Positions 33,544 to 46,324 of a stretch of 64,000 nt of DNA are shown here, one piece after another. This DNA comes from Dryocola boscaweniae (GTDB lineage Bacteria > Pseudomonadota > Gammaproteobacteria > Enterobacterales > Enterobacteriaceae): positions 215,319-279,318 of the forward strand of contig NZ_JALHAP010000076.1 in assembly GCF_025215095.1 (NCBI RefSeq), given 5' to 3'. The notes below the pieces were generated by a model. The model searched no databases. It was not told where the DNA came from and saw only the letters and a program-made list of their open reading frames with translations. The position numbers and the translations under genes are program-made. Positions within the stretch are counted from its first letter, which is position 1; each line of letters starts with the position of its first letter.

Positions 33544-34476
33544 TTACCCAAATTCACGCAGACGATGCATGAATTTGATGAATGCAGAGTCGTGCTCGAC
33601 ATCGCGATCTTTCTCACCGGTGACGACGACCGTAGCCGTGGTGCCTGCCGGATACAGGTTGCCCTGCTGCTCATCCAGGCGAATACGTACCGGCACACGC
33701 TGCGCCAGGCGAACCCATTCCAGATTAGAGTCCACGGTAGCCATGCCTTTTGTATCGCTGGTGCTGCTGGCATTGGTTACGCCGGCCGAGATGCTGTCTA
33801 CGGTGCCGCGTAACACGCGGTTGCTGCCCAGCGGCGTTATCTGAACGCGATAACCCGGACGGATGCCTTCAAGCTTGGTCTCTTCCATATAGGCAAGAAT
33901 GTAGAAAGAGTGCTGTTTTACCAGCGCCACCACCGTTGAGCCACGAGTAATAAACTCGCCGCCGTGCACGTTCAGGTTGGTTACCCAGCCGTCCGCCGGG
34001 GCACGTACAACGGTACGCTGCAGGTCGAGATCCGCCAGATCGCGCGTTGCCTGCGCCTTCGCAAGCTGATGCAATACGGTTTGCAGCAGGTTGTTCGACT
34101 GATCGATTTCTTCACGCGACATCGCCTGGATACCCAACCTGTTACGGCGTCCGGCCTCACGGCGTTTTTCACTTGCCAGCGCTTCGTAATAAGCCACGTC
34201 CGCCTGCGCCTCTGCCAGCGCCTTTTGATAACGCGGCTGGTCGATGGTAAACAGCACCTGGTCTTTTTTAACCAGTTGGTTATCGTGCACGTTCACATTA
34301 GTAATCAGCCCGGAAACATCAGGCGCAATCGCCACAACATCCGCAGTAAAACGGGCGTCACGCGTCCAGGGCGACTCGGTGTAAAACACCCAGGCGCGGA
34401 AGATAGCGATGAAAGCCAGCAGCACCAGAATCAGCGTGATGGCGGTACGGATCATTTTTCTTGTAAGTGTTTTCAC
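33544..34476 (-). CDS. aaeA: aromatic carboxylic acid efflux membrane fusion protein AaeA
   Basis: A 310-residue HlyD/EmrA-type periplasmic adaptor. An N-terminal membrane anchor lies at about 10-30, then a lipoyl half-motif, a helical hairpin and the second lipoyl half ([12 protein letters not shown]). The start is GTG at 34476: GAGG lies five bases upstream and the length equals E. coli AaeA. The longer frame would overlap aaeX. Seven bases separate it from aaeX. Confidence 0.94.
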   Translation of the reverse strand: MKTLTRKMIRTAITLILVLLAFIAIFRAWVFYTESPWTRDARFTADVVAIAPDVSGLITNVNVHDNQLVKKDQVLFTIDQPRYQKALAEAQADVAYYEALASEKRREAGRRNRLGIQAMSREEIDQSNNLLQTVLHQLAKAQATRDLADLDLQRTVVRAPADGWVTNLNVHGGEFITRGSTVVALVKQHSFYILAYMEETKLEGIRPGYRVQITPLGSNRVLRGTVDSISAGVTNASSTSDTKGMATVDSNLEWVRLAQRVPVRIRLDEQQGNLYPAGTTATVVVTGEKDRDVEHDSAFIKFMHRLREFG

Positions 34477-34483
34477 ATCAACC

Positions 34484-34687
34484 TCAAACAAACAGCTGCG
34501 AGACGAGATAAAACAGGCAGCAGTAAAGCGCTGTATTGAATAATGCCGGATGCCAGACGAAATCATAGATACCCGTAGGGGTAAGCAGGCGGCGCACCAG
34601 CCAGAAAACCGCCAGTGAAATGATCAGCTCAAAGAATATCGGTGGAAAGGAAAGACCGAATACCACGATAACCGGAAATAAACTCAT
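34484..34687 (-). CDS. aaeX: small membrane protein AaeX
   Basis: A 67-residue DUF1656 protein with two hydrophobic helices (about 5-30 and 45-65). It is the first gene of aaeXAB and accompanies the pump in enterics; its own role is not established. It is divergent from aaeR. Confidence 0.92.
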   Translation of the reverse strand: MSLFPVIVVFGLSFPPIFFELIISLAVFWLVRRLLTPTGIYDFVWHPALFNTALYCCLFYLVSQLFV

Positions 34688-34835
34688 GTTAACCTTGTAA
34701 AGGATAGTGCAGGTGACACAGGCCCAGGACGATTATCCGCGACTAAATAGTTGCCAGGAACGGCAGGCGAGAACGCGGTTTGGGCTGTGTTAATAATAAT
34801 ATATTAACGTAACTGTTACCTTGTTATCTATAATC

Positions 34836-34851
34836 TGTGATCTAAATCACT
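34836..34851 (+). promoter_or_regulatory. CRP/FNR-like palindrome before aaeR
   Basis: TGTGA-N6-TCACT contains the perfect 14-base palindrome GTGAT-CTAA-ATCAC. It resembles the CRP consensus and differs from the FNR consensus (TTGAT-N4-ATCAA) by one base per half. It ends 18 bases before the aaeR start, so binding would probably affect aaeR itself and perhaps aaeX. Confidence 0.45.
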
Positions 34852-34869
34852 TTTAACTCAGAGTGAACA

Positions 34870-35817
34870 ATGGAAAGACTTAAACGCATGTCGGTTTTTG
34901 CCAAAGTGGTCGATCTTGGCTCTTTTACCGCCGCCGCAAGGCAATTGCAGATGAGCGTATCGTCCATCAGCCAGACGGTTTCTAAGCTTGAAGACGAACT
35001 GCAGGTAAAGCTGTTAAACCGCAGTACGCGTAGCATTGGCCTTACCGAGGCCGGCAAAATTTACTATCTCGGCTGCCGCAAGATGTTACATGAAGCCCAG
35101 GAGGTGCATGAACAGCTTTACGCCTTCAACAATACGCCAATCGGCACGCTGCGAATCGGCAGTTCTTCAACCATGGCACAGAATGTCCTCGCAAATATGA
35201 CGGCGGACATGCTTAAAGAGTACCCTGGGCTTACGGTTAATCTGGTAACCGGCATTCCTGCCCCGGACCTGATTGCAGACGGTCTCGACGTGGTGATTCG
35301 CGTAGGCGCGCTTCAGGATTCCAGCCTGTTTTCAAAACGGCTTGGGTCAATGCCAATGGTTATTTGCGCCTCGAAAAGCTACCTTCAGCAAAACGGCATA
35401 CCGGAAAAACCGGCCGATCTGGCAAACCATTCGTGGCTGGAATACAGCGTTCGTCCCGACAACGAATTTGAGCTCATCGCTCCTGAAGGTATTTCCACGA
35501 AGATGATCCCGCAGGGGCGCTTCGTCACCAACGATCCGATGACGCTTTCACGCTGGTTGAAGGCTGGCGCCGGGATCGCTTACGTGCCGCTAATGTGGGT
35601 GATCGAAGAGATCAACAATGGCGAGCTGGAGATTTTATTCCCCCGCTACCAGTCGGATCCTCGCCCGGTGTACGCGCTTTATACCCAAAAAGACAAACTG
35701 CCGCTGAAAGTGCAGGTGTGTATTAACTATCTGACGGAGTATTTTGTGAAGGTGGCGCAACTGTACCAGGGCGTGCGGGAAAGAAACGGGCGCGGGAAAG
35801 AAAATAGCCGGGGTTAA
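34870..35817 (+). CDS. aaeR: LysR-family regulator AaeR (QseA)
   Basis: A 315-residue LysR-type regulator. The DNA-binding helix-turn-helix is at about 1-60 (GSFTAAARQLQMSVSSISQTV) and the effector domain at about 90-295. E. coli AaeR activates aaeXAB in response to aromatic carboxylic acids; the orthologue QseA has a wider role in pathogenic E. coli. Divergent placement to aaeX over 182 bases supports local control. Confidence 0.94.
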   Translation: MERLKRMSVFAKVVDLGSFTAAARQLQMSVSSISQTVSKLEDELQVKLLNRSTRSIGLTEAGKIYYLGCRKMLHEAQEVHEQLYAFNNTPIGTLRIGSSSTMAQNVLANMTADMLKEYPGLTVNLVTGIPAPDLIADGLDVVIRVGALQDSSLFSKRLGSMPMVICASKSYLQQNGIPEKPADLANHSWLEYSVRPDNEFELIAPEGISTKMIPQGRFVTNDPMTLSRWLKAGAGIAYVPLMWVIEEINNGELEILFPRYQSDPRPVYALYTQKDKLPLKVQVCINYLTEYFVKVAQLYQGVRERNGRGKENSRG

Positions 35818-35824
35818 CCCGGCT
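35806..35824. terminator. hairpin between aaeR and tldD
   Basis: AGCCGGG/CCCGGCT with loop GTTAA overlaps the aaeR stop. TTTT follows at a short distance on the plus strand and ATTTTC on the minus strand, so it may serve both converging genes. Confidence 0.6.
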
Positions 35825-35832
35825 GTTCGGTT

Positions 35833-37475
<1,643 letters not shown>

Positions 37476-40400
37476 TCACTTAGCTTTGTTCACGCGCGGC
37501 TGGCGCAGCACTTCGTTGATTTGCGGATTATCTACCGGCCCGGTGATGTGGTAGCGCAGAACGGAAATTTTACTCCACAGAGGCCCAAGCACTTTGCTTG
37601 CGGCGAAGACGGCTGCGCCAACAATCGGATTGATGACAAAGGCTGTCGCCACGCCAACTGTCGCGGAGATTTCCGGGGCGACCACGGCCTCCATATCGAG
37701 TTGTCGGCGAACCAGGTCAACCGAGCCTTTCATGGCGATATCCGCTTCCAGGCCGTCCACCAGCGTGTCGTCGGTATGCAGCACCCCGTCTTTTATCCAT
37801 GCCGTGCTGCGGATAGAGTCAAAGTAGAATCCGTCGCCAAAGGTATCGCTGAAGTCAAAACGCAGCTTACGCATCAGCGCATCAAAGCTCACCAGGCGCA
37901 GCAACTGGCCTGCATGGCCCGTGCCCAGCTCGGCGATTTGTCCTTTACCCAGACGAGTATGCAGGATGCCATTCAGAGAGGACTCTTGCGGTCTCCAGGG
38001 CACATCGCGCCAGTGTAAATCGTATTCCACGTCGAATGAGGAACCCTGAATTGGCGTCTTCACGCCAAAGAAATTAGTCGCCGCATCCAGTTTTTTACCT
38101 TTTAGCTTCCCTTTCAGGGAGGTACGCATTTCCGTTGGGCTGTTTACCCATTCCCCGTCGCCCGTCAGGCGTGCAAAGCCGGTATCGATCAGAGCGTTGC
38201 TGAGTTTTAAGGTGTCGCCTTTAATGTTTACATCGCTGTCAACACGTCCATATTTTTGCCCCCACAGCCAACATTCGGCGCAGCGCAACTCGACGTCAGG
38301 CCAGTCGCGGAAACTGATTGCATCCTGAGCAGAAGGTTGAGACGTGTCGCTCGGCGGAGTGGATGATTTGACGATGTTCCAGTCAGGATTGAAGTAAAGA
38401 TACTTAATAGCTGCCTGCCATGGCGCATTGTTATGCATATTCAGCGTTGCGTTAATCTCACGGCCCTGCGCATTCACCTGAGTGCCCATTGTTGTTGCAT
38501 GCGAAACCAGGCTGAGGTTATTCCATTGCTGCCCGGCAAGAGTCAAAGCAGGCGTTCTGAGCGTAATATCCGATGGGAAAACTGCCGAATCGCCAACGCC
38601 CGTCACCGCGCCCTGACTGAACAGAGCCAGCCACTGCGCGCCGTCCATCGCCGGCAGGTCCAATTCCAGCCCCGGCTGTTCAGGCAGAGGGGGAATAGTA
38701 TGGCTATCCGTCGCCCAGATAGCCCGATCGAGCGTCAGTTTTTTATTAAGCAGCCAGCGGCTGGAAAAACGATTTGTCGCCCCGGCGCTGCCGGTCAGAG
38801 TGAAACTGTTAAGGTCGCCTTTCACCGCAACCTTAAGCGGCAGCGGTTGCCCGGTGGATTTATCGACCGGTGCAGGTAAGTGACTACTTACATTCTTAAG
38901 ATCGGCATCCAGGTCGACTTTATAGCTGGCGTTGCCGCGATAAGGCAGCGTTATACCCACCACGCCTTTCCAGGCCGCGCTGCCGCGCAGAGCTTTATTC
39001 ACCTGTTCCGGTAACACGCCCGTTTTATTTGGCTGCCAGTCACCGTTCAGGTTAACGCCAATCTTATAATCCTTCTCGCCAGTTTTAGTATTAAAATCAA
39101 TGGCTACTGGCTGATTAAACCAGGTGGCGCGCAGCGGTTCACTGTGTAAATCGCCATTCACGAAGCTGAATTTACCGCTCAGGTTTTTCAGGGTGCTGGA
39201 TAGCGGTTTAATCAGCAGCGTGTTGTTATTAAGCATCACGTCGCCTTTCGCCGTCGTCATCTTGCCGTCTAACGGAATATCAAGATGTAAGCGAGCATTC
39301 ACATCGCCGCCAATCTGGAGCTCATCAAGGGCTGCGGCCAGCGAGTCATCAAGCGGCGTCTCTTTAAAATAAGGCCCGATGGCGCTGCCAGGCCCGCTGA
39401 TATCAGAATCAATCAGCAGCTTATCTTTCGAGTAATCCGGAATGGTCGCGGTAAGATTGCGCCCGGTGACGCCACCAAGTTTTACCTCGTCGCTCTTCAT
39501 CCACAGGCCGTCGTTGATGAAATCCAGTTCTATATTGAGGTCTTCCAGCGCGGGCCAGTCCGGCTGGAAAGCAAATTTGGCCTTGCGTAACGGAACGAAA
39601 ACTTCAAACTGCCCTTCGTTATGCTGATAGGGGAACAGATGCGGGTTGCCGCCGTAAACCAGCGTGGCGTTTTCTGCCTGCCCGCCCTGAATGGCTCCGC
39701 TCAGATAGTCCACCAGCGCTTTACCCATCAGGTTTTCAGGGAAGTAGCGCCAGGCGTCTGCGCCGTTATCAGTGTTGATGCCCGCCAGAATGCTTAACCA
39801 CGGATCGCCCTCAGCAGGCTGGAAGTAGCGGAAATCGCCACGTGCCCAAACCGAGCGGGCTTTAACGTCCAGGTTTTTACCGTCGAGCTGGAAGCCGCTG
39901 GCATTTCTCTTCCATTCAAGAGTCGCAGCCCCTTTTTCTATTTCCAGCGGTGCGCGAAATACCGTCTCGTACGGCATTTTCGCATCGCTCACCAGCGCAT
40001 TTAGCTGTCCGTGCTCTACGCTGCCGGTAATCGAACCCGAGAAATGTTCGGTGCCCGGCAGCATTTTCCACTGGTTCCAGCTAACATCTTTCCAGCGCCC
40101 CTGCATACGCGTTTTTTCGGTTTGTTGCAGCGGGATATCCACCGCCAGCACGTCGATGTGGCCATGCGGTTGCAGGACGTTCCAGATTTCGCCCAAATCA
40201 GGAGAGATTTTGGCGGCGATCGGCAGCAGGCCGTTGAAACTTTCCAGTTCCATATTCGTGGCACGCACGCGCAGCTCTTCGCTACGTTTGCTCTCTTTGC
40301 CGCCCACGTCCTGCGGTTCGAGCCACGCAAGGCTCAGCGAACCTTTTGGCCAGATTTTATCATCAAGCGTGATATTGGTGGAGGGGATTTCAAGGCCCCA

Positions 40401-41279
40401 GCCCGCCGCAGAGCGGTTTACGCGAGCCATTAAATTATCGACTGATAAATGATGGGTTGTCTGTTCGCCTTTCCAGCTTGCGCCGCCCTGCTTGAGCCAG
40501 ATGTTGCCGCCCGCAATATCCCCGTCTTTAACATCCATCCAGGCTTCAAGACTAAACTCAGCGTCCTGCAAATCGATATTGTCCTGCATCCAGCGGCCCA
40601 GCCACGGTTTGACATCAACCCGGTCGGCCTGCAGCCAGACCTTGCCAATGTTAAGAATGCCGTCTTCATCGCGTAGATCCATACGCACGTTTGCCAGACC
40701 GTGCTGCCCGTTGAAACTGGAAAGGCTGACCTGCCCCTCAGCGCGGTGACGATTTTTGGAGTTAAGCCAGGTCAATTGTGGAATGGACAGTTCGGCGCGC
40801 TGGCCGGAGAGCGTAAGAAAACTCAGGGAGCTGTCGCGTAGATCAAAGTGATCGAACTGGCGTAAAAAGAGATCGCTGATTTTACCCGTTTTGATTTTGC
40901 CGTCGGTGTTATGGCTAAGCGGGGTGTTGCTGCGCATATGGAGCTGATAAAAGGTGAGATCGCGGAACTGCCAGCGGGCATGAAGCAGGCTCTGCCAGAC
41001 ATCGAGCGCAAGCGTAACGCGCTTGATACTCATATCTCCGCCGTCTTTCAGACCGGCTTTGATATCGCGCACTTCAAGCATCGGACCGAAGTTTTGCCAG
41101 CTTGCGTTGATTTGACTGGCATCCACCGGCACGCCCGTTATGGATTCAATCTTTTCAAGCAGCGCCGGGCGCCAGGCATTCAGGTGTGGCAAAGCGAGCC
41201 GCAAACCACTCACCAGCAGTGCGACGATAACAATCAGCGTTGCGCCTGTGAGTAGCAGAATGCCGGGCAGTCGCCTCAC
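37476..41279 (-). CDS. yhdP: AsmA-like phospholipid transport protein YhdP
   Basis: A 1267-residue inner-membrane protein, one residue longer than E. coli YhdP. One N-terminal transmembrane helix (about 7-30) is followed by a very long periplasmic beta-rich groove domain and the AsmA-like C-terminal part (DUF3971/AsmA_2). YhdP, TamB and YdbH move phospholipids between inner and outer membranes. rng lies 60 bases upstream in the same direction. Confidence 0.96.
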   Translation of the reverse strand: MRRLPGILLLTGATLIVIVALLVSGLRLALPHLNAWRPALLEKIESITGVPVDASQINASWQNFGPMLEVRDIKAGLKDGGDMSIKRVTLALDVWQSLLHARWQFRDLTFYQLHMRSNTPLSHNTDGKIKTGKISDLFLRQFDHFDLRDSSLSFLTLSGQRAELSIPQLTWLNSKNRHRAEGQVSLSSFNGQHGLANVRMDLRDEDGILNIGKVWLQADRVDVKPWLGRWMQDNIDLQDAEFSLEAWMDVKDGDIAGGNIWLKQGGASWKGEQTTHHLSVDNLMARVNRSAAGWGLEIPSTNITLDDKIWPKGSLSLAWLEPQDVGGKESKRSEELRVRATNMELESFNGLLPIAAKISPDLGEIWNVLQPHGHIDVLAVDIPLQQTEKTRMQGRWKDVSWNQWKMLPGTEHFSGSITGSVEHGQLNALVSDAKMPYETVFRAPLEIEKGAATLEWKRNASGFQLDGKNLDVKARSVWARGDFRYFQPAEGDPWLSILAGINTDNGADAWRYFPENLMGKALVDYLSGAIQGGQAENATLVYGGNPHLFPYQHNEGQFEVFVPLRKAKFAFQPDWPALEDLNIELDFINDGLWMKSDEVKLGGVTGRNLTATIPDYSKDKLLIDSDISGPGSAIGPYFKETPLDDSLAAALDELQIGGDVNARLHLDIPLDGKMTTAKGDVMLNNNTLLIKPLSSTLKNLSGKFSFVNGDLHSEPLRATWFNQPVAIDFNTKTGEKDYKIGVNLNGDWQPNKTGVLPEQVNKALRGSAAWKGVVGITLPYRGNASYKVDLDADLKNVSSHLPAPVDKSTGQPLPLKVAVKGDLNSFTLTGSAGATNRFSSRWLLNKKLTLDRAIWATDSHTIPPLPEQPGLELDLPAMDGAQWLALFSQGAVTGVGDSAVFPSDITLRTPALTLAGQQWNNLSLVSHATTMGTQVNAQGREINATLNMHNNAPWQAAIKYLYFNPDWNIVKSSTPPSDTSQPSAQDAISFRDWPDVELRCAECWLWGQKYGRVDSDVNIKGDTLKLSNALIDTGFARLTGDGEWVNSPTEMRTSLKGKLKGKKLDAATNFFGVKTPIQGSSFDVEYDLHWRDVPWRPQESSLNGILHTRLGKGQIAELGTGHAGQLLRLVSFDALMRKLRFDFSDTFGDGFYFDSIRSTAWIKDGVLHTDDTLVDGLEADIAMKGSVDLVRRQLDMEAVVAPEISATVGVATAFVINPIVGAAVFAASKVLGPLWSKISVLRYHITGPVDNPQINEVLRQPRVNKAK

Positions 41280-41339
41280 ATATCTCTCCTTGTCAGCCTT
41301 GCGGCTCGGTACCCTAAAAAGTACAACCCGTATAAAGGA

Positions 41340-42809
41340 TTACATCATAACGACGTCGAACTGCTCCTGATTATAGAGCGGTTCGATTTGTACTTTTACC
41401 TGCTTGCCGACAAAGATTTCTACCTCTGCCAGCGCGTGAGATTCTTCGCTTTTCAGCGCTTCGCCAACCGCCGGGGATGCATACACCAGGAAACGGTCGG
41501 AATCGTAGGCGTGATGGACACGCACGATTTCGCGCATAATTTCATAGCAAACTGTTTCCACAGTTTTCACCGTGCCGCGTCCGTGGCACGTCGGGCAACC
41601 TGCGCAAAGTACATGCTCCACGCTCTCGCGGGTACGTTTGCGGGTCATCTCTACCAGACCAAGCTGCGAGAAACCGTTCACGCTGGTTTTCACGCGATCT
41701 TTGCTCAACGCCTGTTCCAGAGAGTGCAACACGCGACGACGATGATCTTCATTACTCATATCGATAAAATCGATGATGATAATACCGCCAAGGTTACGCA
41801 ATCGTAGCTGGCGTGCGATAGCCTGCGTGGCTTCGATGTTGGTGTTGAAAATAGTATCGTCAAGGTTGCGATGGCCGACAAACGCGCCGGTGTTGATATC
41901 GACAGTAGTCATCGCTTCGGTTTGATCGATAACCAGATAACCGCCGGATTTCAGCTCAACTTTTCGCTCAAGCGCCCGCTGAATTTCATTTTCGACGTCA
42001 AAGAGATCGAAAATGGGCTGGCGGCCGCTGTAATGTTCAATTTTGCTGGTCATTTCCGGCATGTATTCTGCGGTAAATTCCAGCAGCATGTCGTAGGTCA
42101 GACGAGAGTCGACACGAATTCTGTCCAGCGCAGCGTCTGCAAAATCACGCAGCACGCGTTGCGCCAGGGCAAGTTCGCCATAAAGCTGGCAGCGCGTTTT
42201 ATTGCGTTTTTTACGCTCGCTGACTTTGGTCCATACGCGTTTGAGATAAGCAGCATCGGAAGAGAGATCTTCCTCGCACACGCCTTCAGCAGCGGTACGA
42301 ATGATAAATCCGCCCTGCTCGTCGCAGTAGGCGCTGACCACGCGTTTCAGACGATCGCGCTCTTCTTCGCTTTCGATTCGCTGAGAAACGCCGACGTGCG
42401 AGGCGCCGGGCATAAACACCAGATAGCGGGAAGGAAGCGTGATGTCCGTGGTCAGGCGAGCGCCTTTGGTGCCAAGCGGATCTTTGACCACCTGCACCAT
42501 AAGATCCTGTCCCTGGCGAACCAGTTCGGAGATGTCGCGCACGGTGAAGTTTTTACGCTCTTCACCCGCAACGCATTCGGTGTGCGGCATGATGTCGGAG
42601 GCGTGAAGAAACGCTGCCTTATCAAGGCCAATATCTACAAATGCCGCCTGCATCCCCGGTAGCACCCGGCTAACACGACCTTTGTAGATATTCCCTACGA
42701 TCCCACGGCGCGCTTCGCGCTCAATGTGGATTTCCTGCAGTATTCCGCCGTCAATATAGGCTACCCGCGTTTCTGAAGGGGTAACATTGACCAGTAATTC
42801 AGCCGTCAT
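41340..42809 (-). CDS. rng: ribonuclease G
   Basis: A 489-residue RNase E/G-family endonuclease that matures the 16S rRNA 5' end and cuts some mRNAs. The S1 RNA-binding domain lies at about 38-120. The catalytic aspartates are in [10 protein letters not shown] and IIDFIDM, and the zinc-link cysteines in CAGCPTC. The long C-terminal degradosome scaffold of RNase E is absent, as expected. ATG 42809 has GAGG upstream and lies within the last codons of yhdE, overlapping by 11 bases. Confidence 0.97.
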   Translation of the reverse strand: MTAELLVNVTPSETRVAYIDGGILQEIHIEREARRGIVGNIYKGRVSRVLPGMQAAFVDIGLDKAAFLHASDIMPHTECVAGEERKNFTVRDISELVRQGQDLMVQVVKDPLGTKGARLTTDITLPSRYLVFMPGASHVGVSQRIESEEERDRLKRVVSAYCDEQGGFIIRTAAEGVCEEDLSSDAAYLKRVWTKVSERKKRNKTRCQLYGELALAQRVLRDFADAALDRIRVDSRLTYDMLLEFTAEYMPEMTSKIEHYSGRQPIFDLFDVENEIQRALERKVELKSGGYLVIDQTEAMTTVDINTGAFVGHRNLDDTIFNTNIEATQAIARQLRLRNLGGIIIIDFIDMSNEDHRRRVLHSLEQALSKDRVKTSVNGFSQLGLVEMTRKRTRESVEHVLCAGCPTCHGRGTVKTVETVCYEIMREIVRVHHAYDSDRFLVYASPAVGEALKSEESHALAEVEIFVGKQVKVQIEPLYNQEQFDVVMM

Positions 42810-43392
42810 CTTTTCCTCGTCCATCACGCAATGCGTGAAAATTACTCAGTAGTTCATACGTTTCTACCAGAGGCAATCCGACAACGGCATGGTAACTGCC
42901 ATTTATCTTTCTGACGAAACAGCCGCCCAGTCCCTGAATGCCGTATGCCCCTGCTTTGTCCATAGGTTCACCGCTGGCAACGTAACCGGCGATATCCTGT
43001 TCTGATAAGCTTCGGAATGTCACTTCTGTTATCACAAGGCAGTCAAGCACCGACTGGCTGTCCGCCAGCGCAACCGCAGTCATAACCTGATGTTGATGGC
43101 CGGAGAGCAATCGCAGCATCTGTGCCGCATGTGCCTGATCCCGCGGTTTTTCCAAAACTTCACCATTGTAGATAACAATGGTGTCTGCGCCTAACACCGG
43201 TAAATCTTGCTGAGCTAACGCAACACCCGCCAGAGCTTTATCACAAGCCAGGCGCCGAACGTACTGCTCCGCGCTCTCATGGCTCAGACGCCGCTCTTCC
43301 ACATCAGTTACGATACGTTCAAAGGCTACGCCCAACTGGGTCAGAAGCTCCTGGCGACGCGGGGAGCCAGAGGCAAGATATAAAGATGTCAT
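42799..43392 (-). CDS. yhdE: Maf-type dTTP/UTP pyrophosphatase YhdE
   Basis: A 197-residue Maf nucleotide pyrophosphatase, which removes dTTP, UTP and modified pyrimidine nucleotides. The Maf signature [10 protein letters not shown] is at 8-17 and the conserved catalytic aspartate lies in LGADTIV near residue 70. ATG 43392 gives the E. coli length; the open frame upstream overlaps mreD. It overlaps the rng start by 11 bases. Confidence 0.93.
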   Translation of the reverse strand: MTSLYLASGSPRRQELLTQLGVAFERIVTDVEERRLSHESAEQYVRRLACDKALAGVALAQQDLPVLGADTIVIYNGEVLEKPRDQAHAAQMLRLLSGHQHQVMTAVALADSQSVLDCLVITEVTFRSLSEQDIAGYVASGEPMDKAGAYGIQGLGGCFVRKINGSYHAVVGLPLVETYELLSNFHALRDGRGKDDG

Positions 43393-43400
43393 GTTTAACC

Positions 43401-43889
43401 TTACTGCACGGCAAATTGTTGCCGAATTTTTCGCATCAACAGGAATATCCATGGCCAAAGCACGCCGTTCACTACACTGCTCCAGAACACTTCCGGCCGG
43501 AAAGAGACGTTAATGACCAAAAACTCTGACCAGAAAACAATGACATCAGTGACCAGTGATAAAAGCATCACCACCAGTGCCTGCTGCCAGAGCGCGAGGT
43601 TACGGAACAGTTGGAATTTTAATGCTGCCAGGTAGGCGACAATACTCAGTGACAGGGCGCGAACGCCCAACGTGGAGCCACTTATCAGATCAAGTATGGC
43701 ACCCATGACAAAACCTGTGCCTACATTTACGCGATGAGGCAAAGCGAGGATCCAATACAGCAGGATCAATAATACCCAGTCCGGACGATAGACTTTCATG
43801 TCGTCCGGCCAGGGCATTACCTGCAATAACAGAGCTACCAGAAATGACAGCCAGATAACCCAACGACCCTGACTACGATAACTTCCCAC
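43401..43889 (-). CDS. mreD: rod-shape protein MreD
   Basis: A 162-residue inner-membrane protein with about five to six helices, part of the elongasome with MreB, MreC, RodA and PBP2. The start is GTG, sharing one base with the mreC stop (TAGTG), so translation is coupled. Length equals E. coli. Confidence 0.95.
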   Translation of the reverse strand: MGSYRSQGRWVIWLSFLVALLLQVMPWPDDMKVYRPDWVLLILLYWILALPHRVNVGTGFVMGAILDLISGSTLGVRALSLSIVAYLAALKFQLFRNLALWQQALVVMLLSLVTDVIVFWSEFLVINVSFRPEVFWSSVVNGVLWPWIFLLMRKIRQQFAVQ

Positions 43890-44908
43890 TACTGCCCTCC
43901 CTGGACGCCAGTTGCAGGAGGTGGATTCCCTGCATTAGGCGACTGCGGCATACCGGTAGCCGGCGGAGGGAGCGGAGCGGGCGGCCCGACGGAATCAGCC
44001 GGCGGTAAAACCTGCGGCATCATCTGCATTAAGCGTTCGTTAGCCACGCGATGCACTCCTTCAGGGGGCATTGGCACTTTGCCTTCGCGATCCGCGCCCC
44101 ACAGCAGGAGCAAATAACGCAGACGCTGCAAACCAGCCGTTGGACGAGCCTGAATGACGGTGTAAGCACGCTGAGTATCAAGTTTCACAGAAGAAACGAC
44201 GCCCACCGGATAACCTTCAGGGAAACGGCCGCCCAGACCTGAAGTAACAAGCACATCTCCAACACGAATATCCGTGTTCGCTGGCAGATGTTCCAGTTGC
44301 AGATCGTCAGTACAGCCGTTGCCGGCTGCAATCACGCGAATATCGTTACGCAGCACCTGAATCGGCAGCGCGTGGGTCGCATCGCAAATCAACAACACGC
44401 GGCTGGTGAGTTTCGCTACGGCAATGACCTGACCTACGACGCCTTTATCACTGATAACCGGCTGGCCTTCGTAAACGCCGTTTACGCTGCCTTTATCAAT
44501 CACCACCTGATCGCTGTAGGGATCGTTTACCGTAGAAATGACCTGAGTCACCATTTTTTGCTCATCCTGCCGTAAGGGTGAGCCGAGCAATTCACGCAGA
44601 CGTGCGTTTTCCTGACGATACTGGCCCATCATCAGCAATTCGCTGTTCTTCAGGATCAACTCCTGACGCAACGCACGGTTTTCAAGTTCCAGTTGATCAC
44701 GAGAAGCGAGCGTTTGCGACACGCTATCAAGCAATTCACGGGGACCATTGGAGACAAAATAGAAAGGACTGACGGCAGTATCCATGTACGTTCGGATTTG
44801 GCTGAACGTACCGAGGCGGCTGTCGGCAATAATGACACCAATCGCCACCAGCAACGCCAGGATCAGGCGAAACTGCAGCGACGGGCCACGGCTAAAAATG
44901 GGCTTCAT
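43889..44908 (-). CDS. mreC: rod-shape protein MreC
   Basis: A 339-residue bitopic protein. A membrane helix lies at about 12-30, a periplasmic coiled coil at about 68-110 and the double beta-barrel domain at about 115-270. The C-terminal tail is rich in proline, glycine and alanine and is variable in the family. It links MreB filaments to PBP2. It is 65 bases downstream of mreB. Confidence 0.95.
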   Translation of the reverse strand: MKPIFSRGPSLQFRLILALLVAIGVIIADSRLGTFSQIRTYMDTAVSPFYFVSNGPRELLDSVSQTLASRDQLELENRALRQELILKNSELLMMGQYRQENARLRELLGSPLRQDEQKMVTQVISTVNDPYSDQVVIDKGSVNGVYEGQPVISDKGVVGQVIAVAKLTSRVLLICDATHALPIQVLRNDIRVIAAGNGCTDDLQLEHLPANTDIRVGDVLVTSGLGGRFPEGYPVGVVSSVKLDTQRAYTVIQARPTAGLQRLRYLLLLWGADREGKVPMPPEGVHRVANERLMQMMPQVLPPADSVGPPAPLPPPATGMPQSPNAGNPPPATGVQGGQ

Positions 44909-44973
44909 AGGCTATGCGTATTCCCAGGCCAACAAGAAGGGGCAGTCATAGACTCCCCCTTACCTGCGGCTGA

Positions 44974-46324
<1,351 letters not shown>

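Noticed and set aside
33438..33773. A 111-codon minus-strand ORF over the aaeA/aaeB junction.
   Set aside because: It overlaps both genes in another frame and has no ribosome site or similarity.
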